Positions 1 through 8,594 of a DNA stretch of 64,000 nucleotides are shown here, in pieces. A program made the translations under genes and the position numbers. The stretch comes from Pigmentiphaga litoralis (GTDB lineage Bacteria > Pseudomonadota > Gammaproteobacteria > Burkholderiales > Burkholderiaceae_B), in NCBI RefSeq assembly GCF_013408655.1, contig NZ_JACCBP010000001.1, forward strand, positions 4,030,001 to 4,094,000, in the 5' to 3' direction. The notes under the pieces were generated by a model. The model searched no databases. It saw nothing but the letters and a program-made list of their open reading frames with translations, and had not been told where the DNA came from. Within the stretch, counting starts at the first letter, position 1. Every line of letters begins with the position of its first letter.

Positions 1-1302
1 GGGCCAGGCCTTGCCACGCTCAATATGGACGAGCGCCAGACCATCCTGGCCTGCGTCTATCACACCGGTGCGGACACTGCCCTGATGGACGTTGATGCGA
101 TCGCGCTCGACTATGTCAACGCACGTGCTGACGGGCGCGAGATGCATCTTCTGGCTGGCGACGCCGACGCCCCGCTTGCGATGGAGATCACCTGTGACCT
201 GTCGCGTATCGAACCCATGATTACGGTGCCGCCTCGCATCGACGCCGTCCGGCCGGTGTCCGAACTGGCCGGCAAAAAGATCGACCAGGCAACGATAGGT
301 TCGTGCGCGGGCAACCGGCTCGAAGACATGCGGGCCGGCGCGGCCGTGCTCAAGGACAGGCATATCGCCGACCACGTCACCATGTACATCTCGCCCGGCA
401 GCGCAGAGGTCTACGCGCAGTCGGCGCGTGAAGGCCTGCTCGAGATCTTTGCCAGCGCGGGCGCAACCGTCTTGCCGCCAGGATGCAATACCTGCTGGGG
501 CTACCACGGCGTGCTGACCGGCGACGAGGTGTCGATCTCGACCCATCAATTCAACTATCAAGGCCGCAATGGCAGTCGCGACGCCGCGATCTACCTGTCG
601 TCGGCGGCCGTGGTCGCGGCGTCGGCCGTGGCAGGTGAAATCGCCTGTGCGCCCGAGGCAGCCGGCCTGCAACCCTCGCCCTCTGCAGACGCACCGGCAT
701 TCCAGGTGGTCGACCGCGTATCCGCTACATCCGCGGTGCAGGCCCTGCCGGGCTCGGGCAGTGCGACCGACGCAGCGCCATTCGAACTCGAAGGCCGCGT
801 CTGGAAGTTCGGTGACGACATCTGCGGCGATGACGGGATCATCGATTTTTCGGCGGTTGCAAAAGGCTTTGGCGAGCCCTTCGATGAAGCCACGCTCAAG
901 TCCATGTGCTTCAAGCGGTATCGGCCGGAATTCCCGGCATCGGTGCAAGCGGGCGACATCGTTGTCGCAGGCAAGAATTTCGCGCACCAGAACCACGTCG
1001 AGGTCAGCGCCGCCATCAGGCTGTCGGGCGTGTCCGCGGTGGTGGCGGAGTCCTGCGAATCCGCGCTTGTGCGGCGGGCGCTGAGCCAGGGTCTCGCTGT
1101 TCTTGTCGCGCCGGGTATCACCGGCGCCGTGCAGGACGGCGACACCCTTCATGTGGACCCGTCGCGCGGCGTGGTCACCACGTCGTCGGGCAAGACCTTT
1201 ACCACCAAGCCGTTTTCACCCGGCATGGTGGACATCCTGCGTGCGGGAAGCCTCATCGCATCGTTGGAAGGCGCGGCTGCAGCCCGCCTCGATCAAGCAT
1301 AG
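1..1302 (+). CDS. Aconitase/isopropylmalate dehydratase-family protein with fused swivel domain (5' truncated)
   Basis: The reading frame is open to the left edge, so the true start lies upstream; the first internal ATG is at 25. The left part matches the C-terminal half of LeuC-like dehydratases: GSCAGNR at about 298 supplies the first cluster cysteine and GCNTCWG at about 481 the CxxC pair, so a [4Fe-4S] cluster is expected. From about 780 a LeuD-like swivel domain follows on the same chain (GRVWKFGDDI). In LeuD the swivel loop reads NFGxGSSREHA; here it reads NFAHQNHVEVS, so the usual Ser-Arg is absent. It ends 19 bp before a Bug receptor gene. Likely role: hydration or dehydration of a small hydroxy-acid. 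Which acid cannot be read; isopropylmalate is unlikely given the loop and the context. Confidence 0.85.
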   Translation, partial: GPGLATLNMDERQTILACVYHTGADTALMDVDAIALDYVNARADGREMHLLAGDADAPLAMEITCDLSRIEPMITVPPRIDAVRPVSELAGKKIDQATIGSCAGNRLEDMRAGAAVLKDRHIADHVTMYISPGSAEVYAQSAREGLLEIFASAGATVLPPGCNTCWGYHGVLTGDEVSISTHQFNYQGRNGSRDAAIYLSSAAVVAASAVAGEIACAPEAAGLQPSPSADAPAFQVVDRVSATSAVQALPGSGSATDAAPFELEGRVWKFGDDICGDDGIIDFSAVAKGFGEPFDEATLKSMCFKRYRPEFPASVQAGDIVVAGKNFAHQNHVEVSAAIRLSGVSAVVAESCESALVRRALSQGLAVLVAPGITGAVQDGDTLHVDPSRGVVTTSSGKTFTTKPFSPGMVDILRAGSLIASLEGAAAARLDQA

Positions 1303-1321
1303 AAAGAATCAAGGAGACATC

Positions 1322-2290
1322 ATGTTGAAAAAAATAGGCAAGTTGGTTTTTGGCGGCATGTGCGTCATGGTGGCGTCCAGCGCTTTCGCGGCGTCGTGGC
1401 CTGACCGGCCCATTCGTTTTATCGTGCCGTTCCCGGCAGGCGGATCAACCGATGCCTTCGTGCGCGCCCTGCTTCCGCAGTTGCGCGATGAACTCGGACA
1501 GACCGTGGTCGTCGAATACAAGGCCGGCGCGGGCGGCGCCATTGGTGCCGACGCCGTGGCAAAGGCCGCGCCCGATGGCTATACGATCGGCCTGGGCTCG
1601 CCCGGCGCGCTGATGGTGTCGCCGTCGTTGACCAAAACGCCCTACGACACCGCCAAGGACTTCTCGTATGTGTCCGGCATTGCAAGGGTCCCGGCCGTTC
1701 TGGTCGTGACACAAAAGTCGGACATCAAGACCGTCGCCCAACTGGTCGAACGGGCCAAGGCCAAGCCCGGCGCGGTCACCTACGCGCATGCAGGCCAGGG
1801 CACGCTGGTGCACCTTGTGGGCGAACTGTTCTCGGCCACGGCAGGCATCAAGCTGGCGCCGGTGCCCTATCGCGGCGCAGCGCCTGCCGTGCAGGGCCTG
1901 ATGAGCGGCGACACCGACATCCTGGTGGCGGATCTGTCGTCGGTCTGGACCCTGATCAAGGCCGGTCAGCTGACCGCGTTGGCCATTACCAGCAAGGACC
2001 GTCTGCCGGCCCTGCCCAATGTGCCGACCCTGGCTGAATCCGGCTATGCAAAAGCCACCTACGAATCGGAGTACGGCGCCATCGCACCTGCCGGCGTGCC
2101 GCCTGAGATCCTGGCAAAGTTGAAGGCCGCCATGTCGAAGACCCTGGCGTCGGAAGCCGTCCGGACCAGCTACTCCACCTATGGCGCCGCGACGCTCGAC
2201 ACGACGTCCGCGCAGTACCGCGACGCGATCGTCAGCGGCGCGCGGCAGTGGGGCGCCTTCGTCAAGGAACGCGGCATTACCGCCGAATAA
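1322..2290 (+). CDS. Bug/TctC-family tripartite tricarboxylate receptor
   Basis: A 322-residue periplasmic binding protein. The start is ATG 1322, preceded by AAGGAG at 1311-1316. A Sec signal peptide ends at SAFA, followed by the Bug hallmarks WPDRPIRFIVPFPAGGSTD, a DGYTI segment, and PYRGAAPAVQ near the middle. Family members bind carboxylates in the periplasm and either feed TctAB-type permeases or act as sensory inputs. It sits between two dehydratase genes, so its ligand is probably the hydroxy-acid those enzymes process. No tctA or tctB gene is present in the window. Confidence 0.93.
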   Translation: MLKKIGKLVFGGMCVMVASSAFAASWPDRPIRFIVPFPAGGSTDAFVRALLPQLRDELGQTVVVEYKAGAGGAIGADAVAKAAPDGYTIGLGSPGALMVSPSLTKTPYDTAKDFSYVSGIARVPAVLVVTQKSDIKTVAQLVERAKAKPGAVTYAHAGQGTLVHLVGELFSATAGIKLAPVPYRGAAPAVQGLMSGDTDILVADLSSVWTLIKAGQLTALAITSKDRLPALPNVPTLAESGYAKATYESEYGAIAPAGVPPEILAKLKAAMSKTLASEAVRTSYSTYGAATLDTTSAQYRDAIVSGARQWGAFVKERGITAE

Positions 2291-2329
2291 GCGGCACTTG
2301 CCTTCGCAACGATTTCATCGGGACCCATC

Positions 2330-3199
2330 ATGGCCATCTCTTCCAGCACCATCAGCCGCGTTACCGCCGACCTGTATAACCGGTCGTTGCGGGGCATTCC
2401 CGCCGACACCCGCGCGGCGCTCGTTGCCGCCGAACGCACCGATTCCAGTCCGATCGCAAAGAACACCTTGCGCATCATGGTCGACAGCGCGGATGCCGCG
2501 GCGCGCAACAATCACTTCGTCTGTTCCGATGCGGGCGTCCCCGTCTACTTCGCACGGGTGGGCACGCAAGCGCAATTCGAAGGCGATGTCCGGCAAGCGA
2601 TTACCGACGGCTTCGCGGAACTCGTTGCGACGATCCAGCCACCCCTGTTGCCGCACATCACGCATCCACTGACGCTTGAACGGGGCCACGCCGGCAAAGG
2701 CATGCCCATCACCACGTTCGACCTGGTCGACGGAAGCGACTACCTGGACATCACCTGCAGCCCGAAGGCACTCGGCTCGGGTCGTTGGGCGGCGCTGGAA
2801 ATATTCAGCTTTCCCAACATGGAAACGATTGAACGCTTCGTGATCGACACCGTGATCAAAGCGGGATCGCAACCCTGCCCGCCTGTCGTCATCGGGGTTG
2901 GCGTCGGGGGCACGTTCGATTACGCAGCCAAGATGGCAAAGGAAGCCACGCTGCGTCCCATCGGGATCCGGCACGCCGAACCCATGGTTGCCGACATGGA
3001 GTTGCGCCTGGCCAACGCGATCAACAAGACGGGCTTCGGTCCCATGGGCACGGGCGGCGACAGCACGGCCATGACCGTGAACGTCGAATACTGCTCGGGC
3101 CATGGGTTCACGCCGGTGGCGGTGTCTTTCAATTGTTGGATCAACCGGCGCACTCGCGCCAGGATCTACAACGACAACACTGTCGTCTTCGTCGAATAG
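2330..3199 (+). CDS. Class I fumarase / tartrate dehydratase-like alpha subunit
   Basis: A 289-residue protein resembling the N-terminal (alpha) subunit of class I [4Fe-4S] fumarases and L-tartrate dehydratases. Visible family landmarks are FVCSDAGVPVYF in place of the usual CQDTG cysteine, ITCSPKALGSG in place of PKGxGSE, VGVGGTFDYAAKMAKEA, and the C-terminal GPMGTGGDSTAM and CWINRR blocks. The altered motifs suggest a substrate other than fumarate. The beta subunit gene follows 10 bp downstream, so the two are co-translated. The ribosome binding site is weak (CGGGACCCATC before ATG 2330). Expected reaction: reversible dehydration of a hydroxy-dicarboxylate. Confidence 0.85.
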   Translation: MAISSSTISRVTADLYNRSLRGIPADTRAALVAAERTDSSPIAKNTLRIMVDSADAAARNNHFVCSDAGVPVYFARVGTQAQFEGDVRQAITDGFAELVATIQPPLLPHITHPLTLERGHAGKGMPITTFDLVDGSDYLDITCSPKALGSGRWAALEIFSFPNMETIERFVIDTVIKAGSQPCPPVVIGVGVGGTFDYAAKMAKEATLRPIGIRHAEPMVADMELRLANAINKTGFGPMGTGGDSTAMTVNVEYCSGHGFTPVAVSFNCWINRRTRARIYNDNTVVFVE

Positions 3200-3209
3200 G
3201 AGCATGACC

Positions 3210-3899
3210 ATGACAAGCACCGTGAGCCCGACTACCCGGCGCATGACGTTTCCCTTGTCGCTGGAAGACGCGCGCAGCTTGAACGCCGGTGATCTGTTGC
3301 TGATAGATGGCGAGATCGTAGTGACGGCAGGACTGCCCACGCATCAACGGCTGCTCGAAGCGCTCAAGGGCACCGAACCGCTGCCGCTCGAACTGCACGA
3401 AGGCTGCCTGTTCCACATCGGCAGCTACAGCGAAGAAGCGCCCGACGGCAGCTTCATCGTGCGCTACATCAACCCCACGACCAGCACACGCTTCAATCCG
3501 TACATGCCCACCTTGATCCGCGAACTGGGTCTGCACGCAGTGGGCGGCAAGGGGGGCCTGGACGCCGCATCGGTGGCGGCCATGAAGGAAACCGGGTGCG
3601 TCTATCTGTCTTTTCTGGGGGGCGGCTGCACCTTGCTGTCGGAGGCAGTCAAAGAGGTCCTGGAAGTCGGATGGCGCGACATGCTGACCCACTATCGCGT
3701 CGTGCGGCTGAAGGTGGAAGCCCTTGGGCCCGTCACGGTTGCGATCGATGCGCATGGCAACAGCTGCTATGCCGACGTCATGGACTCGGTGTCGAACCGG
3801 CTTCCAGACATCCTGGAAAGCCTGGCGCAAGAACGGCGGCAAGCCGCCGATCGCGAGGCTGCCCGGCTAGCCTCCCTATCGGTTGATCCTGGAAAATGA
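3210..3899 (+). CDS. Class I fumarase / tartrate dehydratase-like beta subunit
   Basis: A 229-residue swivel-type subunit. Family signatures are PLSLEDARSLNAGDLLLI near the N terminus, NPTTSTRFNPYMP (the GPTTSxRMDxYTP block), GGKGGLD, and VAIDAHGN. Two in-frame ATGs exist at 3204 and 3210. AGGAG at 3198-3202 is one base from the first and seven from the second, so 3210 is chosen. It pairs with the alpha subunit immediately upstream to form the [4Fe-4S] dehydratase. It is the last gene before a hairpin and a porin gene. Confidence 0.85.
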   Translation: MTSTVSPTTRRMTFPLSLEDARSLNAGDLLLIDGEIVVTAGLPTHQRLLEALKGTEPLPLELHEGCLFHIGSYSEEAPDGSFIVRYINPTTSTRFNPYMPTLIRELGLHAVGGKGGLDAASVAAMKETGCVYLSFLGGGCTLLSEAVKEVLEVGWRDMLTHYRVVRLKVEALGPVTVAIDAHGNSCYADVMDSVSNRLPDILESLAQERRQAADREAARLASLSVDPGK

Positions 3900-3927
3900 C
3901 ACGCTTCAATTAGGCAGTCTTTCAGCT

Positions 3928-3958
3928 TTGTCGCTGCCATCATAGGCGGCAGCGACAA
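3928..3958 (+). terminator. Hairpin after dehydratase operon
   Basis: An 11-bp perfect inverted repeat, TTGTCGCTGCC and GGCAGCGACAA, with a 9-nt loop, lies 29 bp after the dehydratase beta stop. Only a short pyrimidine-rich stretch follows (GACTTCTT), so it is a plausible but imperfect Rho-independent terminator. The remaining bases up to the porin gene show nothing else clear. Confidence 0.5.
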
Positions 3959-4132
3959 GACTTCTTACAGTACAGGCGTTCGTGATCACGTCGCTGTCGA
4001 TCAATTCATCCAACCAAAGACAGCGCGTAGTTCCGCCACAAGCGGTTTGCCTCACGACACCTGAACGCACGTCGTTCGAAACCCGCACGGCAGCTTTGCC
4101 GCGCCACACCCATCGTTGTAGACGGAGACACC

Positions 4133-5185
4133 ATGACCCATCGCGTTACTGCGACGCTTTCGCTCGCCTGCGCCACCCTTGCCAGCAGCGCTTTCACCAG
4201 CGCATATGCCCAATCCAACGTCACCGTATACGGGCTCGTGGATTCCGGCTTCATCTACCAGTCGGATCCCATCACCGGCAGTGGCAGCAAGAAAAGCATT
4301 ACCGGTGGCGGGCAGGCGGGCTCCCGGTTGGGCTTGCGCGGGGCCGAAGACCTGGGCGGCGGCAACAAGGCGTTCTTTACCTTGGAAATGGGGATCAATG
4401 CCGATGATGGCACGTCGACGCTGGGTGCACTGTTCGGCCGCCAGGCATTCGTGGGGCTTGAAAGCGCGCGGCTGGGCTCGCTCAGCCTGGGTCGTCAGTA
4501 CACCCCGTTCTACATCACCACGGTGCTGACGGGCGACCCCTTCGGTGCGGGCACGGTTGGCGCTGGGCTCAACCTGCAGAACGGGTTTTCCCGGCTGAAT
4601 AACAGCGCGGTGTACAAGACGCCGACGTTTGCCGGCCTGACGGGTTCCATCATGTACGCCGCCGGAGAATCGACGTTGAGCACGTCGGCAGGCCGGTCTT
4701 ACGTGGCGGCCTTGCTTTACCAGAATGGTCCTTTGAAGGCCTCGCTGGCGCACTACGACACGAACAATGCCACCGGCACGACGTCCAGTTACGGCACCAT
4801 GCTGACCGGCAGCTACGACCTGGGGCCCGTCATCATGTTTGGTGGGATGCAGCGCCTGCGCTCGGATCTGAATGGCGTGCCGGGCGCCACGAAGCAGGAC
4901 ACCGACATGAACGTGTACAGCGTGGGCGCCAAGCTGCCCTTTGGCAATCACATGGTCTACGGCGCCGTGAACTATGCGGATGACCAGCGCAAGATTGCCA
5001 ACGCCGACGCCAAGGCCACGCACTACGCCCTGGGCTACACCTACCAGATATCGAAGCGCACCAACCTGTACACGACAGTTGCGAAGATCAACAACCGCAA
5101 CGGCGCCCAGTTCCAGATGATCAGCGCGACTACGCCGGCTTATGGCCAGTTCGGCTTCGATCTGGGCATACGCCACCTGTTCTGA
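4133..5185 (+). CDS. Gram-negative trimeric porin (betaproteobacterial type)
   Basis: A 350-residue outer-membrane beta-barrel. It has a signal peptide ending SAYAQ, then SNVTVYGLVDSGF, the standard first strand of Burkholderiales/Alcaligenaceae porins. GSRLGLRGAEDLGGG, FGRQAFVGLES and LGRQYTPFY follow, and the C terminus is GIRHLF, whose terminal Phe is the BAM targeting signal. GGAGA lies just upstream of ATG 4133. Members form 16-stranded general porins for small anions. Placement behind the Bug and dehydratase genes suggests entry of the same organic acid, though porins are often promiscuous. Confidence 0.95.
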   Translation: MTHRVTATLSLACATLASSAFTSAYAQSNVTVYGLVDSGFIYQSDPITGSGSKKSITGGGQAGSRLGLRGAEDLGGGNKAFFTLEMGINADDGTSTLGALFGRQAFVGLESARLGSLSLGRQYTPFYITTVLTGDPFGAGTVGAGLNLQNGFSRLNNSAVYKTPTFAGLTGSIMYAAGESTLSTSAGRSYVAALLYQNGPLKASLAHYDTNNATGTTSSYGTMLTGSYDLGPVIMFGGMQRLRSDLNGVPGATKQDTDMNVYSVGAKLPFGNHMVYGAVNYADDQRKIANADAKATHYALGYTYQISKRTNLYTTVAKINNRNGAQFQMISATTPAYGQFGFDLGIRHLF

Positions 5186-5287
5186 CACCTCAGCGTTGTA
5201 CCGGCGCCGCAATCCTGCACGACGCTGGTGCAATTCATGCACCGGATGCGGGATCTCAAAACCCAGAATTGGGATCATGCCTTTCAC

Positions 5288-5343
5288 CCCTTTGTTTATG
5301 TGTAAAGTTTTTCCCCTCCAGGAATGACAGACATAAACAAGGG
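5288..5343 (+). promoter_or_regulatory. Inverted repeat in leader overlapping ribosome binding site
   Basis: CCCTTTGTTTATGT at 5288-5301 pairs with ACATAAACAAGGG at 5331-5343 (ten contiguous pairs, one bulged T, then three G-C pairs). The right arm contains part of the AAGGGA ribosome binding site for the gene starting at 5353. A folded leader could hide that site, or the arms could be a regulator site. The sequence is AT-richer than its surroundings. Confidence 0.45.
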
Positions 5344-5352
5344 ACGAAATTC

Positions 5353-6690
5353 ATGAGATCGAAGGTTGTTGCCGGCGCACTCGTTGCCGTGCTTTCCACT
5401 GTGTACCTGAGCGTCGCAGGCGCCTGGACCTTGCCTGCCGACAAGGGCACGCTGCCCGAGGCCGAGGTGAACGAGATCTTGCAGGGCAAGGACTTTCCTG
5501 AGTCGACCTCTTTCAAAAAGACGGTCGACTATGTCGACTTCACCGCCAATGGCATGCAGTTCACGCAGGTCGTCATGCGCCTGGAGCCGGCCAAGCCCCT
5601 GATGCACAAGGGCCGCAAAGTGGTCCTGATCGCGACAGAAGAAGGCAGCTCGAGCGCCAACGGATTCATCGAGACCGACGAAGGTAAGGAAGGCATCGGC
5701 GTGTACCTGGCCAAGCGCGGCGTGACCTTCGTCGCGCTGACACGCGTGGGCCGATGGAATTTCTTTGCGCCCGACAAGAGCGGCTCGTGGGAAACCATTC
5801 CGCTGGACGATCGCATGCCGATTTTCTCGCAGCATCAGAAAGCGTACTGGGCCAAATCCGACTATACGGTCAAGCCGGCAGGCACTACGGCAAGTTCAAG
5901 CGGTAGCGAATACGTGCGCTTTCCCAACGAAGGCACGCAGCTATTCAACGAGATGGTCGCCGCGACGCCAGTCGCCATGGTCGATGGCCTGGAAGCTGGC
6001 CTGCGTCATGCGCTGCCCATGGCGGAACGCAAGAAGTCCCTGGTGCTGTATTGGGGCTTCTCGACCGGTGGCGCGTTGATGTGGCCACTTGCCGAACGGG
6101 TGCGGCCGGACGGCTACCTGAATTGGGGCTCCTCGCCTCCGGGTGTCGCGTACTACTACGGGTCAGTCGAAGGCGGGCGCTGGGACTGGCCTTACGAGAA
6201 GTCTGCGCTGCGTGTACGCGGCCGAGGCCGCGCGGATTTCGAGTTCTACAACAAGCGCGCGGATCCTGACCAGAAGGAAGCGCGGTGGGCACGCAACCTG
6301 AAAGAGCCTCGCTTCAAGGGCGTGGAAGATCCCATCATGTTCTACAACGTCGGGGCGCTGTCCGAACTGGCGATGCGTCTGTACAAGGCCAGCTTCGTGC
6401 CGGCGGAAACCAAGGCGCTCGGCTTCAACAAGATGCTCAATGACATCCTGGCAACGAGCATGCCGGGGCCGGCCTTGAAAGGCCTGCCGGTGTGGGACAT
6501 GAACGGCACGCTGGACGAGGTATATCCCGTCAAGTCGATGGAAGCCGCCCGAACCATGATGGCGCCGTACATCGGCAAGCACGTGTTGACCCGGATCGAA
6601 GGGTTCAACCACAGCATTGTCGATCGCCAGGTGCGCGTGATTGGCCCGGTGTGGCTGCGAGCCATTCAGCAGGGGTACTTCGACAAGTAA
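5353..6690 (+). CDS. Exported alpha/beta-hydrolase-like protein of unknown substrate
   Basis: A 445-residue protein with a Sec signal peptide ending near SVAGAW. An alpha/beta-hydrolase nucleophile elbow is visible in YWGFSTGGALMW (G-F-S-T-G), and an acid/histidine end in WDMNGTLDEVYP followed by GFNHSIVD. The start at ATG 5353 is favoured by AAGGGA nine bases upstream; a longer in-frame extension to 5269 has no ribosome binding site and would bury the signal peptide. No specific family is recognised. It stands alone on the plus strand, between the porin and an MgtC-like gene. A secreted esterase or carbohydrate-ester hydrolase is possible but not shown. Confidence 0.75.
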   Translation: MRSKVVAGALVAVLSTVYLSVAGAWTLPADKGTLPEAEVNEILQGKDFPESTSFKKTVDYVDFTANGMQFTQVVMRLEPAKPLMHKGRKVVLIATEEGSSSANGFIETDEGKEGIGVYLAKRGVTFVALTRVGRWNFFAPDKSGSWETIPLDDRMPIFSQHQKAYWAKSDYTVKPAGTTASSSGSEYVRFPNEGTQLFNEMVAATPVAMVDGLEAGLRHALPMAERKKSLVLYWGFSTGGALMWPLAERVRPDGYLNWGSSPPGVAYYYGSVEGGRWDWPYEKSALRVRGRGRADFEFYNKRADPDQKEARWARNLKEPRFKGVEDPIMFYNVGALSELAMRLYKASFVPAETKALGFNKMLNDILATSMPGPALKGLPVWDMNGTLDEVYPVKSMEAARTMMAPYIGKHVLTRIEGFNHSIVDRQVRVIGPVWLRAIQQGYFDK

Positions 6691-6753
6691 TACGGTCGCC
6701 ATACCGTCACGCCGCCTGCGGTAGGATACGTGCGCACCTATCAAGGACCCGGT

Positions 6754-7470
6754 ATGGCAGCACTCCAGAACATCAACCTTACGTCGCTGCTCGACACGCT
6801 GATCAGCCTGGCCACCGCGTTCCTGCTCGGTGGCCTGATCGGCTTCGAGCGCCAGTACCGCCAACGCACCGCGGGGCTGCGCACCAACGTATTGGTCGCG
6901 GTCGGCGCCGCGCTGTTCGTTGACACCGCCAACCGGTTGCAGGGGTCGGGCGGCGCGGTGCAGGTCATGAGCTACGTGGTGTCGGGCATCGGCTTTCTGG
7001 GCGCCGGCGTGATCATGCGCGAAGAAGGCAATGTGCGCGGGCTGAATACCGCAGCCACCTTGTGGGGCTCGGCCGCCATCGGCGCGGCGGCGGGGGCGGA
7101 CCTGATCGTGGAAGCTGTGCTGGGCACACTCTTCGTGCTGTCGGCCAACACCTTGCTGCGCCCCATCGTCAACGCCATCGACCGCAAACCCATGGACGTA
7201 GATTCGGCCGAAGTCACGAATACGGTCCATGTGATTGCGGACAGCAACCATCAGAAGCAGGTGATGGCCCGGCTGGAAGAAGCGCTGGAACGCGCAAGCC
7301 TTCCCGCCCGCAATGTGAACCTGCGCGCCTTCGGCCACGACGAGGTGGAGATCGAAGCGACCCTGGCGGCCACGTCGATCGATGGCGATCAGCTCGATTC
7401 CCTGGTGAAGCAACTGGCGGCCATGCCCGCGGTGCGGCAGGCGTTCTGGAGTCCGAGCACGACGGATTGA
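6754..7470 (+). CDS. MgtC/SapB-family membrane protein
   Basis: A 238-residue protein whose N-terminal half is an MgtC domain: LGGLIGFERQYRQRTAGLRTN, then VGAALFVDTA, GIGFLGAGVIMREEGNVRGLNTAATLW and an alanine/glycine-rich last helix. About four membrane segments are expected, followed by a cytoplasmic ACT-like C-terminal domain of about 100 residues. ATG 6754 has AAGGA at 6743-6747; an upstream GTG at 6730 lacks one. MgtC proteins are linked to Mg2+ limitation and inhibition of F-type ATP synthase. No metal riboswitch is evident upstream, where only a 5-bp hairpin (ACGGT/ACCGT at 6692-6707) is seen. Confidence 0.9.
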   Translation: MAALQNINLTSLLDTLISLATAFLLGGLIGFERQYRQRTAGLRTNVLVAVGAALFVDTANRLQGSGGAVQVMSYVVSGIGFLGAGVIMREEGNVRGLNTAATLWGSAAIGAAAGADLIVEAVLGTLFVLSANTLLRPIVNAIDRKPMDVDSAEVTNTVHVIADSNHQKQVMARLEEALERASLPARNVNLRAFGHDEVEIEATLAATSIDGDQLDSLVKQLAAMPAVRQAFWSPSTTD

Positions 7471-7570
7471 CGACCGCCGGCAGACGCGGCGTGTTGTGCG
7501 TCTTGTTATCCTGCGGATGGAACGGCATGTGTCGCGGCCGTCACCCTTGCACAGCCCAGTGGATTCCTGA

Positions 7571-8464
7571 ATGCGCCGAGAGAACGTGAACGACTACCTG
7601 GCTTTCATTGCGGTCGCCAGGAACAAGAGCTTCACCAAAGCCGCCGCGCAGTTGGGCGTCTCCCAATCCGCGCTGAGCTACACCGTTCGCACACTGGAAG
7701 CCCGGCTCGGATTGCGGCTCCTGACTCGCACGACGCGAAGCGTGTCGGTAACCGATGCGGGCGAGCGCCTGCTGGACCGCATCGCCCCGCACTTTGACGC
7801 GATCGAAAGCGAGGTCGTGGCACTGAGCGGCATGCGCGACAAACCGGCGGGCACGGTCCGGATCACGACCGTCGAACATGCGGCCGAAACGATTCTGTGG
7901 CCCAAGCTGGTCCCCCTGCTTCGCGACTATCCTGACATCAACGTCGAGATCATCAGCGAATACACGCTGCGAGACATCGTTGCCGATCGCTACGATGCGG
8001 GCGTGCGGCTCGGCGAACAGGTCGACAAGGACATGATCGCGGTTCCGATCGCGCCTGCCTTTCGGTTTGCCGTTGTCGGGGCGCCCGCCTATTTCCGAAC
8101 GCACAAGCCGCCCGCCACGCCCAACGATCTGACCGCGCATAGCTGCCTGCGCCTCCACTTGCCTACCCATGGAGGTTTCTACACCTGGGAATTTGCCAAG
8201 CTGAAGCGTGAAGTCAAAGTGCGGATCGATGGGCGAGCGGCTTTCAGTTCCTTGAGCCAGATGTTGCAGGCCGCCCAGGACGGGATGGGGCTGGCGTACC
8301 TTCCCAAGGACATGGTGGACGCCTCGTTGCAGGACGGGAGCTTGATCCAGGTGCTTGCGGACTGGTGCCCGCCGCGGCCCGCCTATCACCTCTATTACCC
8401 AAGCCGGCGTCAGCAGTCGCCTGCCTTTGCACTGGTGCTGGAAGCACTTCGCTACCGTCGCTGA
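7571..8464 (+). CDS. LysR-family transcriptional regulator
   Basis: A 297-residue protein of standard LysR length. The winged helix-turn-helix occupies about residues 1-65 (FIAVARNKSFTKAAAQLGVSQSALS, TRTTRSVSVTDAGERLL); the effector-binding domain begins near residue 90 (GTVRITTVEHAAETI) and ends LYYPSRRQQSPAF. The type resembles Burkholderiales regulators controlling neighbouring dehydrogenases. The next gene, an old-yellow-enzyme homologue in the same direction 130 bp downstream, is the obvious candidate target; the gap shows no strong operator. Confidence 0.92.
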   Translation: MRRENVNDYLAFIAVARNKSFTKAAAQLGVSQSALSYTVRTLEARLGLRLLTRTTRSVSVTDAGERLLDRIAPHFDAIESEVVALSGMRDKPAGTVRITTVEHAAETILWPKLVPLLRDYPDINVEIISEYTLRDIVADRYDAGVRLGEQVDKDMIAVPIAPAFRFAVVGAPAYFRTHKPPATPNDLTAHSCLRLHLPTHGGFYTWEFAKLKREVKVRIDGRAAFSSLSQMLQAAQDGMGLAYLPKDMVDASLQDGSLIQVLADWCPPRPAYHLYYPSRRQQSPAFALVLEALRYRR

Positions 8465-8594
8465 CCGAATCAGCCCGGCGCCATTCATCAAACTTCCTTC
8501 TAAGCCCATACGAAATCAGCTGTCTAGTCACTGAATGCCTGCGGGCCTATCGTGACTGACGGTTCATTCACGCATGTCCAGAAGGAAGCATTCC

